NCBI GenBank assembly: GCA_009885605.1
Contig: VFKK01000165.1
Span: forward strand, 1 to 11,174
Source: Cyclobacteriaceae bacterium
GTDB lineage: Bacteria > Bacteroidota > Bacteroidia > Cytophagales > Cyclobacteriaceae
DNA: 11,174 bases
Direction: 5' to 3'
Shown: one piece after another, positions 1 through 6,423 of the stretch
Numbering within the stretch: position 1 is the stretch's first letter
Layout of the letters: every line of letters starts with the position of its first letter
The notes under the pieces: generated by a model
What the model saw: the letters and a program-made list of their open reading frames with translations, nothing else
What the model was told of the DNA's origin: nothing
Database searches by the model: none
Translations under genes and position numbers: made by a program

Positions 1-23
1 GGTATAAAGCTGGCATAAAAACA

Positions 24-50
24 AAAATCCCGATCAAGGATCGGGATTTT
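24..50. terminator. Bidirectional hairpin terminator downstream of tRNA-Glu
   Basis: A perfect 12-bp stem (24-35 with 39-50) closes on a 3-nt loop and has a GC-rich core (TCCCGATC/GATCGGGA). The outer four pairs are A:T on both flanks, so a U-run follows the stem in either direction; on the minus strand the U-rich stretch continues past 24. It can end the minus-strand tRNA transcript and also anything entering from the left on the plus strand. Confidence 0.85.
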
Positions 51-97
51 GTGCACTTTAACCACTAACAACCATAAAACAAAAATGAATTAAGAGT

Positions 98-118
98 CTT
101 GAAGTTTTCACTTCAAAG
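98..118 (-). terminator. Weak hairpin just 3' of tRNA-Glu
   Basis: A 6-bp A/T-rich stem (99-104 with 111-116) lies 7 nt beyond the tRNA 3' end on the minus strand. No good U-run follows it. It is more likely a 3' processing or pausing structure than an efficient terminator, since the strong hairpin at 24-50 is downstream. Its function is inferred from position only. Confidence 0.3.
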
Positions 119-124
119 TCTTAG

Positions 125-196
125 TAGTCGGTACGGGAATCGAACCCGTGTTTCATCCGTGAAAGGGACGTGTCCTAACCCCTAGACGAACCGACC
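125..196 (-). tRNA. tRNA-Glu (anticodon TTC)
   Basis: The minus strand folds into a complete 72-nt cloverleaf. It has a 7-bp acceptor stem (190-196 with 126-132), a 4-bp D stem, an anticodon arm CGTCC/GGATG with loop CTTTCAC giving anticodon TTC (plus positions 161-163), a 4-nt variable loop, and a perfect 5-bp T stem ACGGG/CCCGT around TTCGAAT. The first acceptor pair is G1:U72 and the discriminator base is A. CCA is not encoded (CTAA follows), so it must be added by tRNA nucleotidyltransferase. No neighbouring tRNA is seen in the window. Confidence 0.96.
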
Positions 197-202
197 TTTT
201 AA

Positions 203-231
203 ACCATGAAAAACGTGCTTTTTCAAATGGT
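203..231 (-). other. Leader hairpin upstream of tRNA-Glu
   Basis: An inverted repeat (ACCAT plus GAAAAA, pairing with TTTTTC, two unpaired A, then ATGGT) gives an 11-bp bulged stem with loop CGTGC. It lies between the predicted tRNA transcription start and the mature 5' end. It may present the 5' leader to RNase P. No function can be shown from sequence alone. Confidence 0.35.
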
Positions 232-235
232 TGTG

Positions 236-267
236 CAAATATAGAAGCTTAACCTTAAAATAACAAA
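236..267 (-). promoter_or_regulatory. Bacteroidota-type promoter of tRNA-Glu
   Basis: On the minus strand, TTTG (264-267) is followed after 20 nt by TATATTTG (236-243). This matches exactly the known Bacteroidetes primary sigma consensus TTTG-N17-23-TAnnTTTG. Transcription should start near 228-230, about 33 nt before the tRNA 5' end. This is one of the best clues to the phylum. Confidence 0.75.
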
Positions 268-330
268 GTGGCCTCAGAAATTAATTTGGTCTGAAAGCTA
301 AAAACCTGAACCAAAGGAATAAAAATTTCT

Positions 331-363
331 TTTGAAGGAATGTAAGTCTTTTATTTAATTTCG
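331..363 (+). promoter_or_regulatory. Candidate promoter of the gap gene
   Basis: TTTG (331-334), a 21-nt spacer, then TAATTTCG (356-363) match the Bacteroidetes -33/-7 consensus with one mismatch in TAnnTTTG. The predicted start, around 370, leaves a leader of roughly 15-20 nt before the ATG at 388. No operator is recognised nearby. Confidence 0.5.
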
Positions 364-387
364 TCCTTTAAAGAACACTTATTACCC

Positions 388-1404
388 ATGATACCCGGAG
401 AAAAAATAAAGGTTGCCATCAACGGTTTTGGTCGAATCGGTCGCTACACCTGCAAGATTTTGCTTGGAAGTCCTGATTTTGACTTGGTTGCTATCAATGA
501 TTTGGCAGAGCCTAAGGCAATTGCCCACCTGCTTAAATATGACTCCATTCACGGGAAGTCTGATTCGGAAATCCTGCTTGATGGAGAAAAATTGATCGTC
601 GGTAATCATAAAATTCAACTCTATGGTCAGGCTGATCCTGAAAATCTTCCTTGGGAGAAATTAGGGATTGATCTCGTGATAGAATGTACGGGGAGATTTA
701 CCGATCGATTGCAAGCTGAAAAACATTTAAGTACCGGTGCAAAAAAGGTGTTGATTTCTGCGCCCTCCATGGATTCAAGCATTCCGATGATCGTACTTGG
801 AGTCAATGATTCAATTCTAACAGGTGAAGAAACGATTGTTTCAAACGCATCCTGCACCACCAATTGCCTCGCTACTATGGTCAGCGTTTTGGAAGACCAA
901 TTTGGAATTCTCAAAGGATATGCGTCTACAGTGCATTCTTATACCAACGATCAAAATCTGCATGACGCTCCTCACAGAGATCTTAGAAGAGCTCGTGCAG
1001 CAGCCTATTCCATCATTCCCACCACAACAAATGCGGGAAAAGCATTGGACAAAGTACTTCCAAAACTTGCCGGGAGAATTGAAGCGTCCGCTATGAGAGT
1101 GCCAGTGCCTGATGGTTCGTTGACTGACTTGATCGTTGAGTTGAAAACTGAAGCAACTGTGAAATCTATTAATCAAGCATACAAAAATGCATCCCAAACA
1201 TATTTGAAAGGCATTTTGGAGGTTGAAGAAAATCCAATTGTGTCTATCGACATCATTGGGAATGGCCATAGCTGTATCATTGACGCTGAATTAACTTCCT
1301 CAAAAGGGAACTTAGTGAAGGTCGTGGGTTGGTATGACAATGAGGCAGGATACGCCAACCGTTTGGTAGATCTTGCAAAAGTTCTTTTTAAAAAATCTAT
1401 TTGA
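388..1404 (+). CDS. gap: Type I glyceraldehyde-3-phosphate dehydrogenase
   Basis: Converts glyceraldehyde 3-phosphate, phosphate and NAD(P)+ to 1,3-bisphosphoglycerate in the cytoplasm (glycolysis/gluconeogenesis). The 338-residue length is normal for the family. Visible motifs are the Rossmann loop NGFGRIGR (12-19), Asp38 in AINDLAEP (the NAD-binding position), the active site SNASCTTNCLA with nucleophile Cys156, catalytic His183 in STVHSYTND, DLRRARAAA, and the C-terminal WYDNEAGYANR. The start ATG at 388 puts the Rossmann loop at the usual distance and follows a plausible promoter. The ribose-binding loop reads DAPHRDL, where classic NAD-only glycolytic enzymes have LP and NADP-using ones AS, so cofactor choice is not certain. 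The gene is convergent with the VOC gene, with one base between the stop codons and no terminator. Confidence 0.95.
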   Translation: MIPGEKIKVAINGFGRIGRYTCKILLGSPDFDLVAINDLAEPKAIAHLLKYDSIHGKSDSEILLDGEKLIVGNHKIQLYGQADPENLPWEKLGIDLVIECTGRFTDRLQAEKHLSTGAKKVLISAPSMDSSIPMIVLGVNDSILTGEETIVSNASCTTNCLATMVSVLEDQFGILKGYASTVHSYTNDQNLHDAPHRDLRRARAAAYSIIPTTTNAGKALDKVLPKLAGRIEASAMRVPVPDGSLTDLIVELKTEATVKSINQAYKNASQTYLKGILEVEENPIVSIDIIGNGHSCIIDAELTSSKGNLVKVVGWYDNEAGYANRLVDLAKVLFKKSI

Positions 1405-1405
1405 G

Positions 1406-2467
1406 TCAGGAATTAACTCGATTTAGTGAAAGTAATTTCACAAATAGGCTTGAGAGCGGGCCCGTGCTTTTCCGTTTTTTCAAATTCAAAAACCAACCCC
1501 ATTTTTCAAGGATTGGGATTTTATAGGTTTCCACCATTTCTATGAGCGTTCCGTCAGGGTCTTCGATGTAAGCGAATCTTCCAGCCGCAGCTCCCATTTC
1601 AAATTCATTTTGACTGTCAACTGTCATGGGAAAACCCGATTTCTTTAGATTTTCTTTTAAAGAATCCATATGATTTACATCGAAGCAAACATGAATAAAG
1701 CCGAGATCACCCCAATTTCTATTTTCAAAGATTTTTACTCCTTTTGAATCTTTTGACTCAATCAACTCAATCGTGTTTTGGCAAAAGAGTTTGCTAAATG
1801 CTCCGGATGGAATAGCAGAACTTTGAAGAATGACTCTGTGATATGTTTGATCGCCTTCGGGAAAAGCTTTAAAGTCCTCCCATTTATCAGTTTTATCAAT
1901 CAAGATGGCAGATTGATGAAGGTTTTTTTGATAAACAGGTAATGCCTTTTCAATCGAAGAAACTCCGATAACCACTCCTGACACGCCCCCTGTCAAGTCT
2001 TTGTTTTTGCTAAACCAAGATTGATTCTCTTCGATTTCAAACAGGTTATTAAAAGGATCTTTTAAATAAAAATGCCAAACTCCTATTGGGTTGAGACTTG
2101 GTTTTCCAAGAAGTTTTGCTCCTACCGCCTGAAGATGCTCGTAGGTTTTCCCAATATCTCTGCAGCGAATTTTCACTGCTAAAATCCCCAAATCGTTCCA
2201 TTGGACTTGCTTTTCCGGAGGAGTTGGAATTCTTGAGGTGTATTGCCAAATTTCAAATCCACCACCTCCTTGCATATTCAAAGCAAGTATCGCATGGCGA
2301 CTTTCCACTTTTCCGGCAGTGTATTTAGTCATTAATTTGGCCTCTGCACTGTCCTGAAATATTGGGACATCCATTTTAAAGGCCTTTCGATACCAATCCC
2401 AGGCTAAACTGGAATCCTTCACTCCTATTCCTACTTGTTGAATTCCGTTGATAGTGGGAGGGTTCAT
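1406..2467 (-). CDS. Two-domain VOC (glyoxalase/dioxygenase fold) protein
   Basis: 353 residues with two vicinal-oxygen-chelate modules, roughly residues 7-147 and 160-312, followed by a basic tail (LKKRK near 328-333). Each VOC half is recognisable from the GIQQVGIGVKDSSLAWDWYRKAF start, FEIW (Glu72), DPFNNLFEIEE (Glu144), GFIHVCFDV (His259) and DPDGTLIEMVE (Glu310). Metal ligands look best preserved in the second half (His259, Glu310); the first half has Gln where the first His often is. The fold supports metal-dependent isomerase, lyase, dioxygenase or binding roles, so the substrate is unknown. It starts 10 bp after the broken glycosyltransferase gene with AAGG before the ATG, so it probably belongs to the arsenosugar operon as its last gene. 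That link is inferred from spacing alone. It lacks the vicinal Cys pair of ArsI C-As lyases. Confidence 0.8.
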   Translation of the reverse strand: MNPPTINGIQQVGIGVKDSSLAWDWYRKAFKMDVPIFQDSAEAKLMTKYTAGKVESRHAILALNMQGGGGFEIWQYTSRIPTPPEKQVQWNDLGILAVKIRCRDIGKTYEHLQAVGAKLLGKPSLNPIGVWHFYLKDPFNNLFEIEENQSWFSKNKDLTGGVSGVVIGVSSIEKALPVYQKNLHQSAILIDKTDKWEDFKAFPEGDQTYHRVILQSSAIPSGAFSKLFCQNTIELIESKDSKGVKIFENRNWGDLGFIHVCFDVNHMDSLKENLKKSGFPMTVDSQNEFEMGAAAGRFAYIEDPDGTLIEMVETYKIPILEKWGWFLNLKKRKSTGPLSSLFVKLLSLNRVNS

Positions 2468-2477
2468 ACCTTACGGC

Positions 2478-3187
2478 TTATTTTTTGCGATGATTCAATA
2501 GGCTGCAATAAAGGATTTTTATTTTAGATGCCTGTTTATTCGACAAAAAATAGATAAAAACCACCAAGTTTGTCAACTGAACCCTTAGCCAACTGTTGTT
2601 CTCATACTTTCTGGCAGAGACTTTTATCGACTTGGGAATGATCAGAAATTTAGTTTTTTCACGTATCCGCCTCACCAAATCAAAATCTTCCATAATGGTA
2701 TACTCCTCATCAAAACCATTGAGATCCTCGAAAAAGGTCTTTTTGACAAAAAGAGTCTGATCTCCTCCTCCGGAGAAAAGTCCGTTAAATCGGGTGAACC
2801 AAGAGTTTATTTTCAGTAAATAATTTTCAGAATCAAACTGGTACCGGTAGCAGCCAGCTAAATGTCCATTGGAAATACTGGAATTTATATCTTCCGAAAA
2901 ACTCGGTAAAGGACGGGTATCCGCGTGAACAAAATAGAGAACTTCGCCGGTTGAAATTTTCGCTGCTGCGTTCATTTGAGCTGCACGTGATTTTAGAGGG
3001 CATAATACGTATTTGGCTCCGAGTTGCTCAGAGATTAATTGAGTTTGCCCGAGCTATTCGCATCAGCCACAATCACCTCAATCAACTGTTTGTTATTATT
3101 TGAAAAAAGTAAGGGTAAAAGAATTCTAAGATTTTCCGCTTCATTTAAAGTCGGGATGATAACAGAAATTTTAAGAGATAAACTCAC
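2478..3187 (-). pseudogene. TIGR04283-type glycosyltransferase, frameshifted
   Basis: A family 2 glycosyltransferase of the rSAM/selenodomain-associated type (TIGR04283), interrupted by a frameshift. Reading from GTG at 3187 gives KISVIIPTLNEAENL... IEVIVADANSS, the nucleotide-sugar-binding start of GT2 enzymes. The frame then ends at TAA (3035-3037). From about 3047 the next frame continues the protein without a break: QLISEQLGAKYVLCP, SRAAQMNAAAK, then HADTRP (acceptor/metal motif), GGGDQTLFV and IMEDFDLVRR, ending at 2478. A net loss of one base (or four) near 3047-3053 explains this; intact length would be about 236 residues. The GTG overlaps the stop of the preceding gene in GTGA. The downstream piece retains an in-frame ATG (2975), but that product would lack the donor-binding strand. 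It is either a real lesion or a sequencing error. Confidence 0.85.
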
Positions 3188-3804
3188 TTAACTCGTTGGA
3201 TGACAAAATTTTTGATCGGATGATGAACCACTATTTTGTTCAGCTTTCCACCTACAAAGTGATATTGATTTTTATATCCATTAATATCAACCTCATATAC
3301 TCCGTCTGATTTTTCTGTTACTCTGCTGACTAGTCCATAAGATTCTGAAATCATTCTGTCTCCGTCTTTGGGTTCATGAAAATGGAATTTACCTGAGCTG
3401 TGGTAGAGTGGATTTGGAATAGGCTTCGTGTTTTCATATTTGTAGGTAGAAGCATTTACATCGTAATGATCAATTTTCCATAAAGCTGTCGAGAGGAAGT
3501 CTCCCCTGTTTGTTTTAGAATTTGCCTTGGCTTCGATTAATAATTCCTTTTTGTAAACATTTCGTATAGTAAAGCCAACTTCAATTTTTCCAAAAAACCA
3601 AAAACTTGCTTTGCTATTCACATGATACTCGGTCGTCTCTCCTTTTATGACCTCCTCAGCAACCACATCCCCAATTTTGAATCCGGCTACCAAAATCTCA
3701 AATTTTTGCACAGTGGATTGGGCTCTGATTTCCGCAGGAAAAAGACAGCAAGCTAATGTGAGAAAAAGCGCTGCTAGGGCCGGTTTAAATTTGATTAGCA
3801 ACAT
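3184..3804 (-). CDS. Secreted DUF6134-family protein
   Basis: 206 residues. A signal peptide is evident: Lys5/Lys7, a hydrophobic core at about 8-24 (ALAALFLTLACCLFP) and a likely cleavage after IRA (residue 28), so the mature protein is periplasmic or exported. The rest is beta-rich with alternating hydrophobic strands (KFEILVAGFKIGDVVAEE, FGKIEVGFTIRNVYKKE, and the C-terminal FVGGKLNKIVVHHPIKNFVIQRVK). I recognise it as resembling the uncharacterised Bacteroidetes family DUF6134, from memory. No catalytic motif is visible. The ATG at 3804 overlaps the last 10 bases of arsM, and the gene overlaps the next glycosyltransferase by 4 bases, so it is translationally locked into the arsenosugar operon. 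It may handle or bind an arsenosugar product in the envelope; that is inference. Confidence 0.75.
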   Translation of the reverse strand: MLLIKFKPALAALFLTLACCLFPAEIRAQSTVQKFEILVAGFKIGDVVAEEVIKGETTEYHVNSKASFWFFGKIEVGFTIRNVYKKELLIEAKANSKTNRGDFLSTALWKIDHYDVNASTYKYENTKPIPNPLYHSSGKFHFHEPKDGDRMISESYGLVSRVTEKSDGVYEVDINGYKNQYHFVGGKLNKIVVHHPIKNFVIQRVK

Positions 3805-4766
3805 CCTCCTCCATCATAAAAAAAGGTGGACTCGGAAATATAAATATCATTCATTCCAAGCATGGTTAGAGCCGAAGCAGTTTTATCACAAATAGAAAGT
3901 GGTTGGTTTGGAATTAACACGTGACCTTTCTGGTCATCAAAATAACTTTCCTTTCCGAAATATATTGCAGCTTTCCCCGTGAAAATACAAGGTCCGTCTG
4001 AAGGCATAGGATCTTTTATCGCACAAACTTCGACCGATTCAAGCAGAATATTTTCGGTCGTCTCATATTGACCGGGAGCTAAAATCCGATAGGGCCGCTT
4101 AGCCCTGATTTCAACAGTACCAAAACCAGCATCTGTGATCAATTTGAGATATTCAACCAAAGGCAGGGAGCCACTCAGGCAAAGAGCCCTAAGTCGGGAA
4201 TCATTTTTTAATTCTTCAGGCATCGGGTTTTCAGTAATCGGATCACTCAGAACCAATCGACCATAGGGCTTCAAAACCCGATACATCTCGGCAAGAGCTT
4301 TCTTCAGATCCTCTTGAGTAAAAATATTGAAGAGGCAATTTTGGGCGGCGACATGGATCGAATTGTCTTCAACAGGGAGGGCCAAAGCATTTCCTTTTCT
4401 TAATTCGACAAAGCTTCGGTCAAACCAAGAGTTTTCATATTCTGCCTTTTCAAGATTTTCTGCACAAGCACTCAACATCTCATCCACAATATCGACGCCT
4501 ATTACTCCGGCCTGTTGCCTGGAGAAATAAGCAAATTGTAAGACTTCCATTCCGCCACCAACACCCACATAGAGGATCTTTGGCTGATTTACCAAATCAC
4601 GAGGATGAACAGTGCTGCCACACCCGTAATTCATTTCCTGCATGATCTTAGGGATTGTGAGCTGCGGAAGCTGCCAAATCGGTGTATTTGTGCAGCAAAG
4701 TCCCACATCAGGAGTCAGAGCAGCTTTGGCGTACACATCAATGGTTGTGTCCATGTAATTTTTCAT
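3795..4766 (-). CDS. arsM: Arsenosugar-type arsenite S-adenosylmethionine methyltransferase
   Basis: Cytoplasmic SAM-dependent methyltransferase that methylates As(III) to mono- and dimethylarsenicals, supplying the substrate of ArsS. With the ATG at 4766 (ATGA overlap with the upstream stop) it is 323 residues; an in-frame ATG at 4802 would add 12 residues, but the overlap start fits better. Class I SAM-binding motifs are YVGVGGGMEVLQ (66-77) and GVDIVDEML (90-98). The three cysteines expected of ArsM are present: Cys49 in NYGCGST, Cys144 in AQNCLFNIF and Cys196 in ALCLSGSLPLVEYLK. There are also a Cys24-Cys25 pair (CCTNTPIW) and a terminal Cys322-Cys323 pair after three glycines, both suited to binding As(III). 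The extended C-terminal domain (from about 225) is characteristic of this subfamily rather than of short ArsM proteins. Confidence 0.92.
   Translation of the reverse strand: MKNYMDTTIDVYAKAALTPDVGLCCTNTPIWQLPQLTIPKIMQEMNYGCGSTVHPRDLVNQPKILYVGVGGGMEVLQFAYFSRQQAGVIGVDIVDEMLSACAENLEKAEYENSWFDRSFVELRKGNALALPVEDNSIHVAAQNCLFNIFTQEDLKKALAEMYRVLKPYGRLVLSDPITENPMPEELKNDSRLRALCLSGSLPLVEYLKLITDAGFGTVEIRAKRPYRILAPGQYETTENILLESVEVCAIKDPMPSDGPCIFTGKAAIYFGKESYFDDQKGHVLIPNQPLSICDKTASALTMLGMNDIYISESTFFYDGGGCC
3804..3813 (-). promoter_or_regulatory. DUF6134 ribosome-binding site inside the arsM tail
   Basis: The last arsM codons on the minus strand read GGA GGA GGA TGT TGC TAA. The GGAGGAGG run immediately precedes the ATG of the next gene, giving a GGAG core 4 nt upstream of it. 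Purine-rich SD sequences are uncommon in this window, so this supports the 3804 start and coupling of the two genes. The codons for the Gly3-Cys2 tail thus also form the ribosome-binding site. Confidence 0.55.
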
Positions 4767-5371
4767 GATTGAACTTTCTGTTTTTCTTTTAATTTTATCC
4801 AATCTTCAACCCGATCAACATCGGAGAGGATTTCAAGGAGATCGTACGAAATATTTTGAATTTCCAGCTTTTCCATTGTCAGGAACAGAACTTTTTCTGT
4901 ACTCCACGGAATTTCCTCAAACAAATCCGGGATCATCTTTGTCATTCCCAACAAATAATATCCTCCGTCCCTTGCTGGTCCTATCACAACTTCATGCCGA
5001 TCAAGCAGATTGAAGGCTTCAAACACCGTTCCCTTTTCTAACTCTCCGCAATCCGTTCCTAAAAGGACGATTTTTTCATAGCCATTCGAGAAAAGCCTTT
5101 GAAAAGCATTTTCCATTCTTGAACCTAAGTCATTTCCTGACTGAATTTCAAAATTATAATCCTGACCAAATTCCGAAACATCATCCGGAATAAAATTGGA
5201 GAGAAAAAGGAATTTTTGAACTGGAACACTCCCGCAAACATGATGTGTATGACGAACAAGTTCCTGGTAAATTTTCATTGCTGATTCATCACCCACATCA
5301 ACGGACAGCCTGGTTTTAACTTTTCCCAAAACTGCATTCTTTTGAAAAATGATTAATGCGCTTTTTTCCAT
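4763..5371 (-). CDS. TIGR04282-type glycosyltransferase (DUF2064)
   Basis: 202 residues, cytoplasmic, GT-A-like nucleotidyl/glycosyl transferase fold of the rSAM/selenodomain-associated family TIGR04282. Motifs seen: N-terminal IIFQKNAVLGKVKTRL (7-22; the family usually has Pro-Gly where this has Leu-Gly), NDLGSRM (80-86), the metal/nucleotide site LLGTDC (103-108; the family usually continues with Pro but here Gly109), GPARDGGYYLLG (131-142) and PWST (155-158). The start is set at 5371, where TGATG joins the arsS stop; an upstream in-frame ATG at 5425 would duplicate arsS coding and adds an unrelated Trp-rich stretch. Its neighbours are arsS (1-base overlap) and arsM (ATGA overlap). In arsenosugar clusters this family is thought to add or modify the sugar aglycone; the exact reaction is not established here. 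Confidence 0.9.
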   Translation of the reverse strand: MEKSALIIFQKNAVLGKVKTRLSVDVGDESAMKIYQELVRHTHHVCGSVPVQKFLFLSNFIPDDVSEFGQDYNFEIQSGNDLGSRMENAFQRLFSNGYEKIVLLGTDCGELEKGTVFEAFNLLDRHEVVIGPARDGGYYLLGMTKMIPDLFEEIPWSTEKVLFLTMEKLEIQNISYDLLEILSDVDRVEDWIKLKEKQKVQS

Positions 5372-6423
5372 CAGGCTGTAGTCCCTCCGCAACTTGAACC
5401 CGAACCAGCTGTGCAACCAAAACAATGGTTTTTTACGACAATTTCCCTTTGAGAAAGATTTTCATAATTAAATTCCGAGATGTGCTGACTGTCTTTGGAG
5501 TCAACTTTTAATTCAAGCATTTGATTAAAGTCACAATCATACAAATACCCATCCCACCCTACAGAAATTGTTGTTCTGCACATGACTCCTTGTGCTGCAG
5601 CAGGATTGAAATTTTCGATAAGTTTCTCCATATAGGATTCGTAATTGTCACTACGAATCAAATATTCAAGGAAGCGACTTATAGGAATATTGGTTATGGC
5701 AAAAAGTGAATTAAACTGAATTTGAAATTTCTCTTTGAGTTTCTTTTTGAACTCAATTTCCAGTCCTTCCTGAGAACCAGGTAAAAATGCTCCCGAAGGA
5801 TTGTAGACAAGATTTAGAATTAGCCCTGATCCCGGCACTCCATAACCCTGTTTATTGAGCAATTGAAGTGCTCTGATGGATTTATCAAAAACGCCATCAC
5901 CTCTTTGAGAATCAGTCTTCATAGCAGTGAAATAAGGCAATGAAGACACAACCTCAACCCTGTTTTCCTCAAAAAAATCCGGTAAATCGTTGTATTTAGG
6001 ATTTGCCAATATAATCGTCAGATTGCATCTCACAATGATCGTAGCCAACGGATTAATAGCCCGAATGGATTCTACAAACCACCTGAAATCAGGATTCATC
6101 TCAGGTGCACCACCTGTCAAATCAATGGTTTTAATCGAATGAGTTTTGATCACATCAAGACAATATTCCATCGTTTCCCGAACCATAATTTCCTTTCGAT
6201 CCGGTCCGGCATCCACATGGCAATGCTTGCAAACCTGGTTACACATCTTGCCCAGGTTGATTTGCAAAATATCAATAGAAGTTGACTGAAGCGGAAAAAG
6301 TCTTATCTCCGTCAATTTCTGTTTAAAACTTGAATTAGAATCGATTGGAAAGCTTTTTTCCAATAAATCTAACCCAAACGAAGGTTCTGAAATGGGGTGA
6401 AGTTGTGCTTTGAGTGACTTCAT
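5371..6423 (-). CDS. arsS: Arsenosugar biosynthesis radical SAM protein ArsS
   Basis: 350 residues, cytoplasmic. The ArsS family uses a [4Fe-4S] cluster and SAM to attach a 5'-deoxyadenosyl group to dimethylated trivalent arsenic, the committed step to arsenosugars. The radical SAM triad CNQVCKHC (Cys61, Cys65, Cys68, CX3CX2C) is followed by DLTGGAPEMNP (101-111), the SAM-binding GGxPE motif. The C-terminal Cys-rich (DUF3641-like) domain has VMCRTTISVGWDGYLYDCDFNQML (Cys282, Cys297) and HCFGCTAGSGSSCGG (Cys334, Cys337, Cys345), which probably binds another cluster or the arsenical. In relatives one of these cysteines can be selenocysteine; here every position is Cys. ATG overlaps the upstream stop as TAATG, and the downstream gene starts in TGATG. 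Confidence 0.95.
   Translation of the reverse strand: MKSLKAQLHPISEPSFGLDLLEKSFPIDSNSSFKQKLTEIRLFPLQSTSIDILQINLGKMCNQVCKHCHVDAGPDRKEIMVRETMEYCLDVIKTHSIKTIDLTGGAPEMNPDFRWFVESIRAINPLATIIVRCNLTIILANPKYNDLPDFFEENRVEVVSSLPYFTAMKTDSQRGDGVFDKSIRALQLLNKQGYGVPGSGLILNLVYNPSGAFLPGSQEGLEIEFKKKLKEKFQIQFNSLFAITNIPISRFLEYLIRSDNYESYMEKLIENFNPAAAQGVMCRTTISVGWDGYLYDCDFNQMLELKVDSKDSQHISEFNYENLSQREIVVKNHCFGCTAGSGSSCGGTTA

Noticed and set aside
841..1269. Long minus-strand open frame antisense to gap (142 codons)
   Set aside because: It lies wholly inside a well-supported GAPDH gene, has Cys/His-rich low-information composition and no family resemblance; it is a shadow of the real frame.
1426..1441. GTGAAA-GTAA-TTTCAC hairpin as a gap terminator
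   Set aside because: Only a 6-bp stem with no U-run, and it lies within the VOC coding sequence.
1406..2467. Calling the VOC protein an ArsI C-As lyase
   Set aside because: The vicinal cysteine pair needed for binding trivalent organoarsenicals is absent and the protein has two VOC domains, unlike ArsI.
3035..3055. Programmed ribosomal frameshift in the TIGR04283 glycosyltransferase
   Set aside because: The join (TCGGGCAAAC) is not an X-XXY-YYZ slippery site, and no stimulatory stem or internal SD is visible, so a mutation or read error is preferred.
5371..5373. Terminal TGA of arsS as a selenocysteine codon
   Set aside because: The TGA overlaps the start of the next gene as TGATG, follows the complete SSCGG C-terminus, and no insertion element is apparent; it is read as a stop.
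5372..5425. Upstream ATG (5425) as start of the TIGR04282 glycosyltransferase
   Set aside because: The added 18 residues read out of the conserved arsS C-terminus in another frame; the TGATG start at 5371 gives the normal family N-terminus.
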